Shown here: positions 34,703-43,220 of the stretch, in pieces
Numbering within the stretch: the stretch's first letter is position 1
Layout: every line of letters starts with the position of its first letter
Assembly: GCA_045105615.1 (NCBI GenBank)
Contig: JBGCDS010000027.1
Location: 1-64,000, forward strand
Length of the DNA: 64,000 bases
Origin: UBA1858 sp045105615
Lineage (GTDB): Bacteria > Pseudomonadota > Gammaproteobacteria > UBA4575
Reading direction: 5' to 3'
Made by a program: the position numbers and the translations under genes
Notes under the pieces: model-generated
The model's database searches: none
What the model was told of the DNA's origin: nothing
What the model saw: only the letters and a program-made list of their open reading frames with translations

Positions 34703-34924
34703 CTACTCGTGTTTAGTCCAGCCATTAAGATCTTCTGGTGCACTATGCTCATCCAGCTGATCCCATACCACATACCCCGTACGTTTATTGTAGACAGAGC
34801 GGGCAGCGTCGTCGGGCGATTCAAAGGTTAATGTAGGCATTCCATCTACCCATAAATCCCACAACCCGTGAGGTTCTTGATGTATCTCAAATTTAGCGAC
34901 ATCTGTATCTAATGTATATTCCAT
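34703..34924 (-). CDS. Small hypothetical protein upstream of greB
   Basis: 73 aa from ATG 34924 (a start 15 nt upstream at 34939 is possible). It is a compact, acidic, Trp-rich protein: FEIHQEPHGLWDLWVDGMPTLTFESPDDAARSVYNKRTGY. The pattern suggests a single alpha/beta domain. The stop lies 3 nt before the greB start, implying co-transcription. Not recognised. Confidence 0.65.
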   Translation of the reverse strand: MEYTLDTDVAKFEIHQEPHGLWDLWVDGMPTLTFESPDDAARSVYNKRTGYVVWDQLDEHSAPEDLNGWTKHE

Positions 34925-34986
34925 TATTAGCACTTTCATGAGAGTTTTATATACTAATAATATGTGGGCTTAAGGAGCAATATACA

Positions 34987-35334
34987 ATGTGCAAAGCAAA
35001 ATTTGTTTTTCATGGGATATTCTCTGATGTTGTTGATTCCAGCAACACATCCAAACAGATTACTCGAGTGCTATTTGATGTTGAGTTCAAAAAACAATTT
35101 CATTCTCATTTGATGGCTGATGTTGAACTAATCAAAGAAGATGGTGAATTTGAAGTTCGCAGCCAACTCCCATTCACTTGCAAGCAATTTGCAGCCGCAG
35201 CAATACAGTATTATCAATATGCACTAGGTCCACAGGCAGCCAAAATCAGCCATAGCGGCCCCAAAGGCGCCAGCATCGCAACAAATAATGTGATTCGTGC
35301 GCAATGGCACACGGAGCTAGAAGCAGAAGATTAA
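34987..35334 (+). CDS. Hypothetical protein
   Basis: 115 aa, unrecognised. A soluble alpha/beta protein with a beta-rich first half (KFVFHGIFSDVVDSS, RVLFDVEFKK, DVELIKEDGEFEVRSQLPFTCKQF) followed by a helix (AAAIQYYQYALGPQA) and a Gly/Ser loop. No signal peptide or metal motif. A TAAGGAGC ribosome-binding site precedes the ATG, supporting real translation. It is divergent from the small gene next to greB and convergent with the TrmB-like gene. Confidence 0.65.
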   Translation: MCKAKFVFHGIFSDVVDSSNTSKQITRVLFDVEFKKQFHSHLMADVELIKEDGEFEVRSQLPFTCKQFAAAAIQYYQYALGPQAAKISHSGPKGASIATNNVIRAQWHTELEAED

Positions 35335-35344
35335 AACCCCGACA

Positions 35345-36028
35345 TCAAACAAACTGAAGTGGATCTGACAAATAGCTCACCACTTCATATAACTGATGAC
35401 CACTTTGCTTATATTTTCTTTCGAATGGAGTGAAGGTTGTTTCAACATCAAGCATTAATTCCTCTACAGCCACCTTCTTCGAACCAACCATTTCTAATGC
35501 CTGTGCAAACTCTTGCGCATACACTTCCCAATTAGTGCGCATCGTCAATATGCCTCCCAGCGACATCATAGTTGGAAAGATTGGATGCCCATGCCACCGA
35601 CGCTGCAAATGCCCTGGTTTTGGCCATGGGTTTGGATAAAATAAATAATGCCTTTCAACATCCCACCCTGCTTGCTTAATCAGGCGCCATAAGTGCACAC
35701 AGTCACTTTGCAGCAATAATAAATTACTCGGTTGATCGCCATTTGCATGACTTCGTTGCAGACGTTCAATTGATTTATCTACACCGACAACCCTATGTTG
35801 CGGAAACATTTCAGCTAAACGATAACTACTCTCACCGGTACCACAACCACTGTCCAATATCACTTTATTCGACGACACAAACCGATTGGCAATTTCAAAT
35901 GCATTTACTGCGTGCATAGGTATAGACTCTTGGAACACAGAATTTTGATACTTCAGCACTAGCTTAGCCAAATTTTTATGCGGCGATGTTTGACTACTAA
36001 CAATTAATGGTGATTTAGCGATACCCAT
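35345..36028 (-). CDS. TrmB-like SAM-dependent methyltransferase
   Basis: 227 aa. SAM-binding DSGCGTGESSYRLAEMFPQ, acidic loop VVGVDKS, and the tRNA (guanine-N7) methyltransferase family signature YPNPWPKPGHLQRRWHGHP (TrmB has PDPWPKxRHxKRR). The motif is diverged from E. coli TrmB, so it may be a paralogue with different RNA specificity rather than the housekeeping m7G46 enzyme. It is divergent from oligopeptidase B across 20 nt. Confidence 0.82.
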   Translation of the reverse strand: MGIAKSPLIVSSQTSPHKNLAKLVLKYQNSVFQESIPMHAVNAFEIANRFVSSNKVILDSGCGTGESSYRLAEMFPQHRVVGVDKSIERLQRSHANGDQPSNLLLLQSDCVHLWRLIKQAGWDVERHYLFYPNPWPKPGHLQRRWHGHPIFPTMMSLGGILTMRTNWEVYAQEFAQALEMVGSKKVAVEELMLDVETTFTPFERKYKQSGHQLYEVVSYLSDPLQFV

Positions 36029-36048
36029 AACCTGACACTATAAATTAA

Positions 36049-38115
36049 ATGAAAGCACCTATTGCAAAAAAAATATCCCACGAAATCACCATGCATGGTG
36101 ACACAAGAAACGACCAATACGCATGGTTACGCGACCCCGACTGGCAACAGGTCATGCGTGATCCTAATATATTGCGGGAAGACATACGCGACTATCTAGA
36201 GCAAGAGAATGCATTCACTAAAGACTGGATGCAAGACACCGAGCAATTACAAACATCTCTTTTTGAAGAAATGAAAGCACGCATCAAAGAAGATGATTCA
36301 TCTGTACCCAGCAAAGATGGCATTTATCATTATTATGACCGTTACGATATCGGCGCAGAACATTCTTTATATTGCCGCTACCAACAACCTGGGGAAGAAC
36401 AAATACTGTTAGATGCGAACACACTCTCCAAACAGTATGATTACTTCGATATAGGGGAATGCGAACATAGCCCCAACCACCGCTATTTAGCTTACTGCAT
36501 AGACACTAAAGGTTCAGAGTTTTACACTCTGTATATTCTAGACTTAAACAATGGAGAATATTTAGCAGAATCGATAAACAATATCCAAGGTAACTTCGTA
36601 TGGGCCATGGATAGCGAAACACTTTTTTACACTACGCTAGATTCCAATCATCGCCCTGACAAAGTATTTCGTCATACTTTAAACACCTCTCCACAACAAG
36701 ACGAGTTGGTTTATCAAGAAACTGATTCTGGATTCTTTGTTGGCTTAGACAGAACAGAATCGAATCGCTTTATTTTAATTTCTGTTCACGACCACACCAC
36801 CAGCGAACTTCACTATCTAGACGCTTATCAACCACGGCAAAACTTCACCCTCTTCCAAGCACGTTGCACAGATATTGAATACTCCATAACTGACCATAAT
36901 GATACTTGGTACATCACTACCAATGCAGATGATTGCGCAGATTACAAAATAATGTGCGCCCCATTAGAGAACACAAACCGTGAGCACTGGAAAGATTTTT
37001 ATTTGCCTGCCAAAGGAACACTATTAAGAGGCATCTATATGTTCCAAGCATACCTGGTCCGTTACGAGCGTAGCCAAGGACTGCCAAAAATTATTATTGC
37101 TCCTTTAGACGCCGACACATCTGAATACGCAATCGAATTTGATGAAGAAGCTTATGAATTGGGTATAGACCCCGGACTGGAATTTGATACCACTCTAGTG
37201 CGCTTCTCGTATACATCGATGACCACACCCAGCCAAGTGTTTGATTTCGACATGCAACAACGCACGCGTGAACTACGCAAAGAACAACAGGTTCCATCAG
37301 GACATAATGCCAACGATTATGTTACCAAACGCATTTTTGCTCGCGCACAGGATGGCACAAACATCCCTATTTCATTACTTTATAAACACGACACTATGAT
37401 TGATGGCAGTGCACCCTTACTTCTTTATGGATACGGATCTTATGGCAGCAGCATGCCAGCAAGTTTTTCTACCAGCAGATTCAGCTTAGTCAATCGTGGT
37501 TATGTGTATGCGATTGCACATATACGTGGCGGCATGGAATTAGGTTATGCCTGGTACACCGATGGCAAGCTTAAAAACAAGAAAAATACTTTCACTGACT
37601 TTATCGCTGCAGGGCAATATTTAGTAAAGAACAAATACACCTGTCACGGTAATATTACTGTGCATGGCGGTTCAGCAGGCGGCATGTTAATTGGTGCAGT
37701 GATAAATCTTCAACCCGACTTATTTCACTCCGCTATCGCAGACGTTCCTTTTGTCGATGTGTTAAACACTATGAGCGATGATAGCCTGCCTCTAACGCCA
37801 CCAGAATGGCCAGAATGGGGAAACCCCATTACTCATACTGAGGACTACCATTACATCAAAAGTTATTCACCCTATGACAACATTCAATCTCAGCCATATC
37901 CGCATCTATTAATTACCGCCGGCCTAACAGACCCTCGTGTGACTTACTGGGAACCTGCCAAATGGGCAGCGAGACTACGCGAGCTAAAAACTGATAACAA
38001 TGTAGTGCTATTGAAGACTAATATGGATTCAGGGCACGCTGGTGCATCTGGCAGATTTGACAGCCTAAAAGAGGTCGCCTTGATGTACGCATTTGTATTA
38101 AAATTGCGCAAATAG
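36049..38115 (+). CDS. ptrB: Oligopeptidase B (S9A prolyl oligopeptidase family)
   Basis: Serine peptidase cleaving short peptides after basic residues. The 688-aa protein has an N-terminal seven-bladed propeller (starts HGDTRNDQYAWLRDPDW) and a C-terminal hydrolase domain: LLYGYGSYG, the IAHIRGGMELGYAWY motif, catalytic Ser542 in HGGSAGGMLIG, Asp in LTDPRVTYWEPAKW and His in DSGHAGASGRF. This GGSAGG context is typical of oligopeptidase B. Cytoplasmic, no signal peptide. Confidence 0.95.
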   Translation: MKAPIAKKISHEITMHGDTRNDQYAWLRDPDWQQVMRDPNILREDIRDYLEQENAFTKDWMQDTEQLQTSLFEEMKARIKEDDSSVPSKDGIYHYYDRYDIGAEHSLYCRYQQPGEEQILLDANTLSKQYDYFDIGECEHSPNHRYLAYCIDTKGSEFYTLYILDLNNGEYLAESINNIQGNFVWAMDSETLFYTTLDSNHRPDKVFRHTLNTSPQQDELVYQETDSGFFVGLDRTESNRFILISVHDHTTSELHYLDAYQPRQNFTLFQARCTDIEYSITDHNDTWYITTNADDCADYKIMCAPLENTNREHWKDFYLPAKGTLLRGIYMFQAYLVRYERSQGLPKIIIAPLDADTSEYAIEFDEEAYELGIDPGLEFDTTLVRFSYTSMTTPSQVFDFDMQQRTRELRKEQQVPSGHNANDYVTKRIFARAQDGTNIPISLLYKHDTMIDGSAPLLLYGYGSYGSSMPASFSTSRFSLVNRGYVYAIAHIRGGMELGYAWYTDGKLKNKKNTFTDFIAAGQYLVKNKYTCHGNITVHGGSAGGMLIGAVINLQPDLFHSAIADVPFVDVLNTMSDDSLPLTPPEWPEWGNPITHTEDYHYIKSYSPYDNIQSQPYPHLLITAGLTDPRVTYWEPAKWAARLRELKTDNNVVLLKTNMDSGHAGASGRFDSLKEVALMYAFVLKLRK

Positions 38116-38344
38116 ACGTTTTTTTCACCTCTTCAAAAATGAAAATATTGCTCGAATTTAGAGAAATAGTATAACTTACTGTTTTATATAATATTTACTG
38201 GTTATCGCTATTTTGTACAAAGCACGCTATTTGAGAAATTTATACTAGACAAGAGCCGTTAGATGTCTAAAATGACCAATCTTTTTTAGCGAACACTAAT
38301 ATAACTATAATTCGCAGAAGTCCAAGGAACGAAAGGGAATCTCA

Positions 38345-38560
38345 ATGACGAATGAAAACCTCATCAAACGTGATGAAGACACAGGCTACATAATCGCCTG
38401 GAAGCATAAGTATGACTTTCAAACTGGCAAGTTCGACGAGCAAATGACATACGGCGAAGCATGTAAAAAATGTGAAGAGTTAATCGCAGGTGATGCAGAA
38501 AAGACTTATTGGCCACATAAAGTTAAGCCAGCACCTGAGTGGCATATTCTTTATAGTTAA
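38345..38560 (+). CDS. Small hypothetical protein
   Basis: 71 aa, unrecognised: a soluble, charged protein with CKKCEELIAG, a CxxC pair near residues 40-43 that might bind metal, and an aromatic end (YWPHKVKPAPEWHILYS). A clear Shine-Dalgarno (AAAGGGAATC) precedes the ATG. The 229-nt gap upstream holds no other gene but contains a TATAAT near 38190 that could be a -10 element. Confidence 0.6.
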   Translation: MTNENLIKRDEDTGYIIAWKHKYDFQTGKFDEQMTYGEACKKCEELIAGDAEKTYWPHKVKPAPEWHILYS

Positions 38561-38565
38561 TCTAC

Positions 38566-39231
38566 TTACGGAGACAGTCTTTCAATAGTCCAGTCTCCGT
38601 TAGCCCCTCTGTTATATTTCAACCGGTCATGTAGTCGACTTGGTCTACCTTGCCAGAACTCAATGGCCGTGGGTATTACACGATAACCTCCCCAAAAGCC
38701 TGGTCTAGGAATCACAACTAAATCTTTATACTGCTCCTCTACCGCGTCAACCTGCTCGCGAAGCTCTTTATATGTAGTCATAACAGCGCTTTGCTTTGAA
38801 GCAATAGCACCTAGCTGACTGCCTCGTGGGCGAGAATGAAAGTAAGCATCACTTTCCTCATCGCTGACCTTCTCAATTCTCCCCTCAATACGCACTTGTC
38901 TTTCTAATACGCCCCACCAAAAACACAAAGCAACGTCAGAACAGCTAGACATATCCTTTGCTTTGCGACTATCGTAATTGGTATAAAAAACAAACCCACG
39001 TTCATCAACGCTTTTAAGCAACACCATTCGCGATGACAACCCATCCTGCTGAGAATAGGTAGCCAAATTCATTGCTGTTGGCTCGGGCATATCAGTATTC
39101 ACTGCTTGATCCAACCATCTTTTAAATTGTTCTATTGGATTTTCATCAAGCTCTGACATAATTAACTTCCCTACTTTATAATCTTTTCTTTGTTGCAAAA
39201 TGTTATCTTTATTATCCACAAGTTCTCTCAA
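38566..39231 (-). CDS. pdxH: Pyridoxamine 5'-phosphate oxidase
   Basis: FMN enzyme oxidising PNP/PMP to pyridoxal 5'-phosphate, the cofactor used by MetY in this window. 221 aa; the start is kept at 39231 because QQRKDYKVGKL then ENPIEQFKRWLDQA aligns with the family N-terminus. Other landmarks: SRMVLLKSVDERGFVFYTNYDSRKA (FMN contact), FWWGVLERQVRIEG, SRPRGSQLGAIAS, FWGGYRVIPTAIEFWQGRPSRLHDRL and the terminal RLSP. The 3' end lies inside an ACGGAGAC/GTCTCCGT inverted repeat (38568-38600), perhaps a weak terminator. Confidence 0.95.
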   Translation of the reverse strand: MRELVDNKDNILQQRKDYKVGKLIMSELDENPIEQFKRWLDQAVNTDMPEPTAMNLATYSQQDGLSSRMVLLKSVDERGFVFYTNYDSRKAKDMSSCSDVALCFWWGVLERQVRIEGRIEKVSDEESDAYFHSRPRGSQLGAIASKQSAVMTTYKELREQVDAVEEQYKDLVVIPRPGFWGGYRVIPTAIEFWQGRPSRLHDRLKYNRGANGDWTIERLSP

Positions 39232-39239
39232 GCTATCGC

Positions 39240-39461
39240 ATGGGCTCTATCACAGTTACCTTATCAATTAGCACACAAGAATTTGAGCGATTATATCGAG
39301 GTCAAGTCCGTGATGTGATTTGCACTGCAACCGACGGTCGCACTGTTCAGTTCCCAGCTAATGTACTCAGACAGTTTCTAACCCACAACGGCGTGCATGG
39401 TGAGTTCGAGATATTTTTTACTAGCGACAATCGATTCTCTAAAATTAAAAAATCGAAATAA
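39240..39461 (+). CDS. DUF2835-family small protein
   Basis: 73 aa matching the DUF2835 pattern: ISTQEFERLYRGQVRDVICTATDGRTVQFPANVLRQFLTHNGVHGEFEIFFTSDNRF. The family is restricted mainly to gammaproteobacteria and has unknown role. Divergent from pdxH, 8 nt apart, with a basic tail (SKIKKSK). Confidence 0.85.
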   Translation: MGSITVTLSISTQEFERLYRGQVRDVICTATDGRTVQFPANVLRQFLTHNGVHGEFEIFFTSDNRFSKIKKSK

Positions 39462-39492
39462 AAAACAATCTCGACTTATGCAGCAAAGACTA

Positions 39493-39864
39493 TCATTTAT
39501 TGATCTTACACACCTGATTTTTCTTATATCGCCAGTCAGCAAAACGCTTATAGAAAAAATCCAATAAAGCAATCAGCTTGAATTTAGTCACGACAAATCC
39601 AAGCACTCTATAATACTTCAGAGAATTCCATATCAATGCAAAAGCAGCTGCACCTGTAACGATAGTGCCATCACTATGTACCGCATGAATCCGCCTAAGT
39701 AATGTTTCTTTACTGAACCCATAATGTTGAATATCATCCCATGACGAATTAATACCCAGCCAATGAATATCATGTAATGGCTTTAATTTTTTATAATGCT
39801 CAATTTCGGCATCACAAAGTGGGCATGCATCATCATAAAATACAATATGCGGGTTTGTACTCAA
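39493..39864 (-). CDS. DCC-family thiol-disulfide oxidoreductase-like protein (DUF393)
   Basis: 123 aa with the thioredoxin-like start IVFYDDACPLCDAEIEHYKKL, giving the CxxC-type DACPLC active site, and the later VHSDGTIVTGAAAFALIWNSL and YRVLGFVVTKF segments typical of the DCC family. Function is unknown but a redox role is presumed. It lies 17 nt downstream of the sensor kinase gene and may share the transcript. Confidence 0.88.
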   Translation of the reverse strand: MSTNPHIVFYDDACPLCDAEIEHYKKLKPLHDIHWLGINSSWDDIQHYGFSKETLLRRIHAVHSDGTIVTGAAAFALIWNSLKYYRVLGFVVTKFKLIALLDFFYKRFADWRYKKNQVCKINK

Positions 39865-39881
39865 TTCAAATCATCCTTAAT

Positions 39882-40892
39882 TTATAAATCTAGTGTTACT
39901 CGAAGACCAGACTTATTTTCTACAAGTTGAATATTTGCGTCATGCAATTCCAATACAGCGCTGACCAAACTCAAACCTAAACCAGCACCCTGCTGTGACT
40001 GTTGACTTGGGTCGCGATAAAATCGCTCAAATACTTTGTGCCTAGATTCTAGAGGTATTCCAGGGCCGTTGTCATCAATATGTACTTTACACCCCCGCTT
40101 ATAGGGCTCCATTTTAACATTGATCACACCACCCTCAGAGGTGAATTTAATCGCGTTATCCAGCAAATTAGCGATCACTTGAAACATTAGATCTCGATCA
40201 CCAATATAAGATGCCGGCTGCGTTTTTATCGTTATGCACTGGCTTTTTTCTTGTGCAAGCGGGTCATATAACCCTACTGCATCTTCAATCAGTTTTTGCA
40301 AATCAAACTCAACAAACTTAAGGGGTTGACGGCCCGACTCAATACTAGAAAGACTAAGCAGCGAATTGAACGTCTTAAGCAAACCATCGACTTCAGTCAC
40401 AAGCTGCTCATCCTGCTGAGCGTCCAATTTATTTCTCAATCGCGCCAAGGGTGTACGCAAATCATGCGCGATAGTATCAGTTATATGTTGCACACCAGAC
40501 ATTAGCTTTTCTATCTTGTCTAACATACTGTTCAACACCTGGGACAAAAAACTCAAATCATCCCAGCGAGAATCTACCTTCAAGCGCTTTGTTAAATCGC
40601 CCGTCGACATAATTTCATCCGCAGTATCTGCGATACGGTTAATTCGCGTCACAACAAAAATACTAATAAGGTAGCCAGCAATCACTAACATTAACAACGG
40701 CACGACACCAGCAATAATTAATACCACTACAACATTTTGAGAATCATCACTAGTAGACTGCAAATAGAAATACAACGCAGCACTCAAACAAGCCGTTGAA
40801 AACAATAACAACAACAAGAATAAATTAGCCACCTTAAAACTCGAGCTCTTCTTATACTCTCTAGCAATCTTCAATGATGTATCCTGAACCAC
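39882..40892 (-). CDS. Sensor histidine kinase
   Basis: 336 aa from GTG 40892, which overlaps the regulator gene by 32 nt; a slightly later start is possible. Two transmembrane helices (about 20-42 and 52-78) flank only a short loop, so it may sense membrane state rather than a periplasmic ligand. Then come HAMP (RINRIADTADEIMSTGDLTKRL), the phospho-acceptor HisKA box (DTIAHDLRTPLARLRNKL) and HATPase motifs: N (NLLDNAIKF), G1 (DDNGPGIP), F (FERFYRD), G2 (GAGLGLSLV). It pairs with the upstream OmpR-family regulator. Confidence 0.92.
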   Translation of the reverse strand: MVQDTSLKIAREYKKSSSFKVANLFLLLLLFSTACLSAALYFYLQSTSDDSQNVVVVLIIAGVVPLLMLVIAGYLISIFVVTRINRIADTADEIMSTGDLTKRLKVDSRWDDLSFLSQVLNSMLDKIEKLMSGVQHITDTIAHDLRTPLARLRNKLDAQQDEQLVTEVDGLLKTFNSLLSLSSIESGRQPLKFVEFDLQKLIEDAVGLYDPLAQEKSQCITIKTQPASYIGDRDLMFQVIANLLDNAIKFTSEGGVINVKMEPYKRGCKVHIDDNGPGIPLESRHKVFERFYRDPSQQSQQGAGLGLSLVSAVLELHDANIQLVENKSGLRVTLDL

Positions 40893-41538
40893 GCTTGGTT
40901 TTAATTAAGTACTGAGGATCATCCTGGTCGATTTTATGCCTAAGCCTGCTAACATGAACGTCAATCACATTGGTTTGCGGATCAAAATGGTAATCCCAAA
41001 CATACTCAAGCAACATAGTGCGAGTAACAACCTGTCCTTTATTACGCAGCAAATACTCTAGCAATCTAAACTCGGTAGCCTGCAAAACAATTTCTTTATT
41101 ACCGCGATTTGCTTCCCTCTTAAGCAAATCTAATTCTACATCACGCGCATGCAGCACTGTTTCAGATTCAGCTGCATGCTGGTTTCTTCGATACAACGCT
41201 TCTATTCGTGCAGTTAACTCAGAAAATGCAAATGGCTTCACGAGATAATCATCACCGCCTGACCGCAGACCTTTTACCCGGTCATCCACCTCTCCTAACG
41301 CACTAAAAATAAGTATTGGTGTTAAGTTGCCAGCACCACGCAGTGTTTTTGTAATAGTTAGACCGTCCACCTCAGGCAACATACGATCAATCAGCATTAC
41401 ATCGTATTGCTCAGTTGTTGCCAGAAACAGACCATCTCTACCATTCACAGTCACGTCAACGACGTGGCCATCCTCTGTCAAACCTTTCTGCAGGTAATCC
41501 AGTAATTCCTGATCATCTTCGATACATAATATTCGCAT
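40861..41538 (-). CDS. OmpR-family response regulator
   Basis: 225 aa: receiver domain with the phosphorylated Asp in LIDRMLPEVDG (about 51), acidic DD at the start (IEDDQEL) and K in LVKPF, then a winged-helix DNA-binding domain (LQATEFRLLEYLLRNKGQVVTR, NVIDVHVSRLRHKI, RGSGY). First gene of a two-component operon, divergent from the lipid-modification operon across 171 nt containing a perfect 32-bp palindrome, so it is a good candidate controller of that operon. Signal unknown. Confidence 0.93.
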   Translation of the reverse strand: MRILCIEDDQELLDYLQKGLTEDGHVVDVTVNGRDGLFLATTEQYDVMLIDRMLPEVDGLTITKTLRGAGNLTPILIFSALGEVDDRVKGLRSGGDDYLVKPFAFSELTARIEALYRRNQHAAESETVLHARDVELDLLKREANRGNKEIVLQATEFRLLEYLLRNKGQVVTRTMLLEYVWDYHFDPQTNVIDVHVSRLRHKIDQDDPQYLIKTKRGSGYIIEDC

Positions 41539-41617
41539 AACAGTGAGGCAGTTTATAGCAAGCCAGAATTTTATTCGATATCACCAATAATAGTGAATAT
41601 GCCCATAGCTCAACATA

Positions 41618-41649
41618 AACCCAACATTAAATATATTTAATGTTGGGTT
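41618..41649. promoter_or_regulatory. Perfect 32-bp palindrome between divergent operons
   Basis: The half AACCCAACATTAAATA is followed by its exact reverse complement, so the full 32 bp is a perfect palindrome. It lies about 60 nt from the chalcone-isomerase-like start and about 80 nt from the regulator start. It could be an operator for a dimer, a cruciform or an RNA hairpin in the operon leader. A terminator role is unlikely because no T-run follows and it lies upstream of both genes. Confidence 0.6.
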
Positions 41650-41709
41650 CACTCAATATTTATCCTGAGCGTGAGACGATGTGCCAACATCACAGCAACA
41701 GAGTTGGAG

Positions 41710-42264
41710 ATGAATAAATTTGATTTATTGTTTTTGGTATTCATGCTTTGCTTTGCTAACAACAGCATTGCCGAGAAAGAAATAGTGGGTGAGTTACCCG
41801 AAATAGTTTCCAATCAATGGAACGTAACTGAAAAAAAAGGCGATACACGATTCAAAAAATTAGGCCTGCATATTTACGATGCTTCTTTATGGTCACTTGC
41901 TGATAGCAAAACACTAGAGCATTCTACTAACGCAACTGCTTTATCGATAATTTATGCACGAAACATTAAAGCGCATCGATTATTGTCCAGTACACATAAA
42001 GAATGGAAACATCTTGGATTTGCACATCAGCACCCATTAGATGCATGGTTAGATGCACTAGAAAATATATGGCCCGATATCAAGGATGGTGATTATCTAG
42101 TTTTTGTCAACTACCACGATGGTAACAACGCATTTTATTCTGGCACCAAGCTTCTTGGCAGCATCAATGATTCGACATTTGGCTCGGCCTTCTTGGATAT
42201 TTGGCTAAACAAAAACGCCCGATATCAAAAACATAGAAAGGAGTTAATCGGTGAGAAAATATGA
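41710..42264 (+). CDS. Chalcone-isomerase-like exported protein
   Basis: 184 aa from ATG 41710 with signal peptide (MNKFDLLFLVFMLCFANNSIA). A GTG at 41671 would add 13 residues before the signal sequence, so it is disfavoured, although the spacing from GGAG to ATG 41710 is very short. The mature domain resembles the bacterial chalcone-isomerase-like family: KLGLHIYDASLW, ALSIIYARNIKAHRLLSST, and NYHDGNNAFYSGTKLLGSI. Bacterial homologues do not make flavonoids; the fold binds fatty acids. First gene of the lipid operon. Confidence 0.85.
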   Translation: MNKFDLLFLVFMLCFANNSIAEKEIVGELPEIVSNQWNVTEKKGDTRFKKLGLHIYDASLWSLADSKTLEHSTNATALSIIYARNIKAHRLLSSTHKEWKHLGFAHQHPLDAWLDALENIWPDIKDGDYLVFVNYHDGNNAFYSGTKLLGSINDSTFGSAFLDIWLNKNARYQKHRKELIGEKI

Positions 42265-42802
42265 TTTTCGACTAATATTATTAGCCATTGCTCTCAGCGT
42301 CTCGTTATCCGCCTGTAGCACCACACTTGACGAATACGAGAACACAGCACCAGAATTCGATTTGCAGCAGTTCTTCACTGGAGAACTAAAAGGCTGGGGT
42401 CTAGTTAAAGACTGGCAAGGCAAGGTCACTCAACGTTTTAGTGTAGCGCTTGATGGAAAGTGGGAGCAAAACAAAGGCACTCTTTATGAATTATTCACCT
42501 ATTCAGACGGCAGATCCCAAGAGCGCATCTGGCAATTAGAAAAACTCAAAGATGGTAAAAGCCTCGGCCGAGCTAATGATGTGGTTGGAGACGCCAATGG
42601 AAAACAAGAGGGTTTTGCTTTCAACTGGTCCTACCAATTATTAGTAGATACTAAAAATGGCCCCATAGCAGTGAATTTAAACGACTGGATTTATCAAATA
42701 GACAGTCATGCGCTTGTTAGTGAAGCTCAGATTAAAAAATTCGGCTTCAATGTTGGTGAAGTACTCGTTTTCATCGTCAAACAGGATCAAAAAAATGGAT
42801 GA
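42251..42802 (+). CDS. DUF3833 lipoprotein
   Basis: 183 aa. Lipobox LSAC near residue 22, then the DUF3833 pattern: FDLQQFFTGELKGWGLVKDWQGKVTQRF, LYELFTYSDGRSQERIWQL, GFAFNWSYQLLVDTKNGPIAVNLNDWIYQID. The family consistently appears in operons with Cfa-like and DUF1365 proteins. Outer-membrane or periplasmic location suggests it handles or transports modified lipid. Overlaps the preceding gene by 14 nt. Confidence 0.9.
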   Translation: MRKYDFRLILLAIALSVSLSACSTTLDEYENTAPEFDLQQFFTGELKGWGLVKDWQGKVTQRFSVALDGKWEQNKGTLYELFTYSDGRSQERIWQLEKLKDGKSLGRANDVVGDANGKQEGFAFNWSYQLLVDTKNGPIAVNLNDWIYQIDSHALVSEAQIKKFGFNVGEVLVFIVKQDQKNG

Positions 42803-43220
42803 CAAACTCATCACAAGCTTCGTAGATGACATGAACTCACTATCAAAAAACAATATCAGTGAAGTATTAGAAAAAGTCTATACCGACGAAATTGAATTCA
42901 TTGATCCCGTCAAAGGCATCCATGGCTTGGACGACCTTACTAGCTACTTTGCAGGCTTATACAAAAGCGTAGATCATTGCCACTTTACTATTAACAACTA
43001 CATTCCCCACGGAGATCTACACTCTATAGAATGGAAAATGAAACTCAAGCATCAAAAGTTAGCAAAAAATAAAGAAATCACTTTAGATGGTGCATCATTT
43101 ATTCGCTTTAAAGACAACAAAGTATGCTATCACCGCGATTACTATGACCTTGGCGCATTGATATACGAAAGAATTCCTATTTTAGGCTCAGCAGTAAGGA
43201 TGGTGCGTAATGCTTTCTAA
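42795..43220 (+). CDS. NTF2-like (SnoaL-type) protein
   Basis: 141 aa from ATG 42795 (the frame opens further upstream but inside the DUF3833 gene). NTF2-like cone fold: FVDDMNSLSKNNISEVLEKVYTDEIEFIDPVKGIHGLDDLTSYFAGLY, WKMKLKHQ, FIRFKDNKVCYHRDYYDLG. Such folds often act as isomerases or hydrolases on hydrophobic ligands. It sits third in the lipid operon and overlaps its neighbours by 8 and 11 nt, so translational coupling is likely. Confidence 0.85.
   Translation: MDDKLITSFVDDMNSLSKNNISEVLEKVYTDEIEFIDPVKGIHGLDDLTSYFAGLYKSVDHCHFTINNYIPHGDLHSIEWKMKLKHQKLAKNKEITLDGASFIRFKDNKVCYHRDYYDLGALIYERIPILGSAVRMVRNAF

Noticed and set aside
38566..38600. Strong terminator at the pdxH 3' end
   Set aside because: The ACGGAGAC/GTCTCCGT pair overlaps coding sequence and has no T-tract on either side; mentioned only under pdxH.
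41618..41649. Palindrome as intrinsic terminator
   Set aside because: It lies upstream of both divergent genes and lacks a T-run.
42708..42794. N-terminal extension of the NTF2-like protein
   Set aside because: These codons lie inside the DUF3833 gene and add no family-like sequence; ATG 42795 is chosen.
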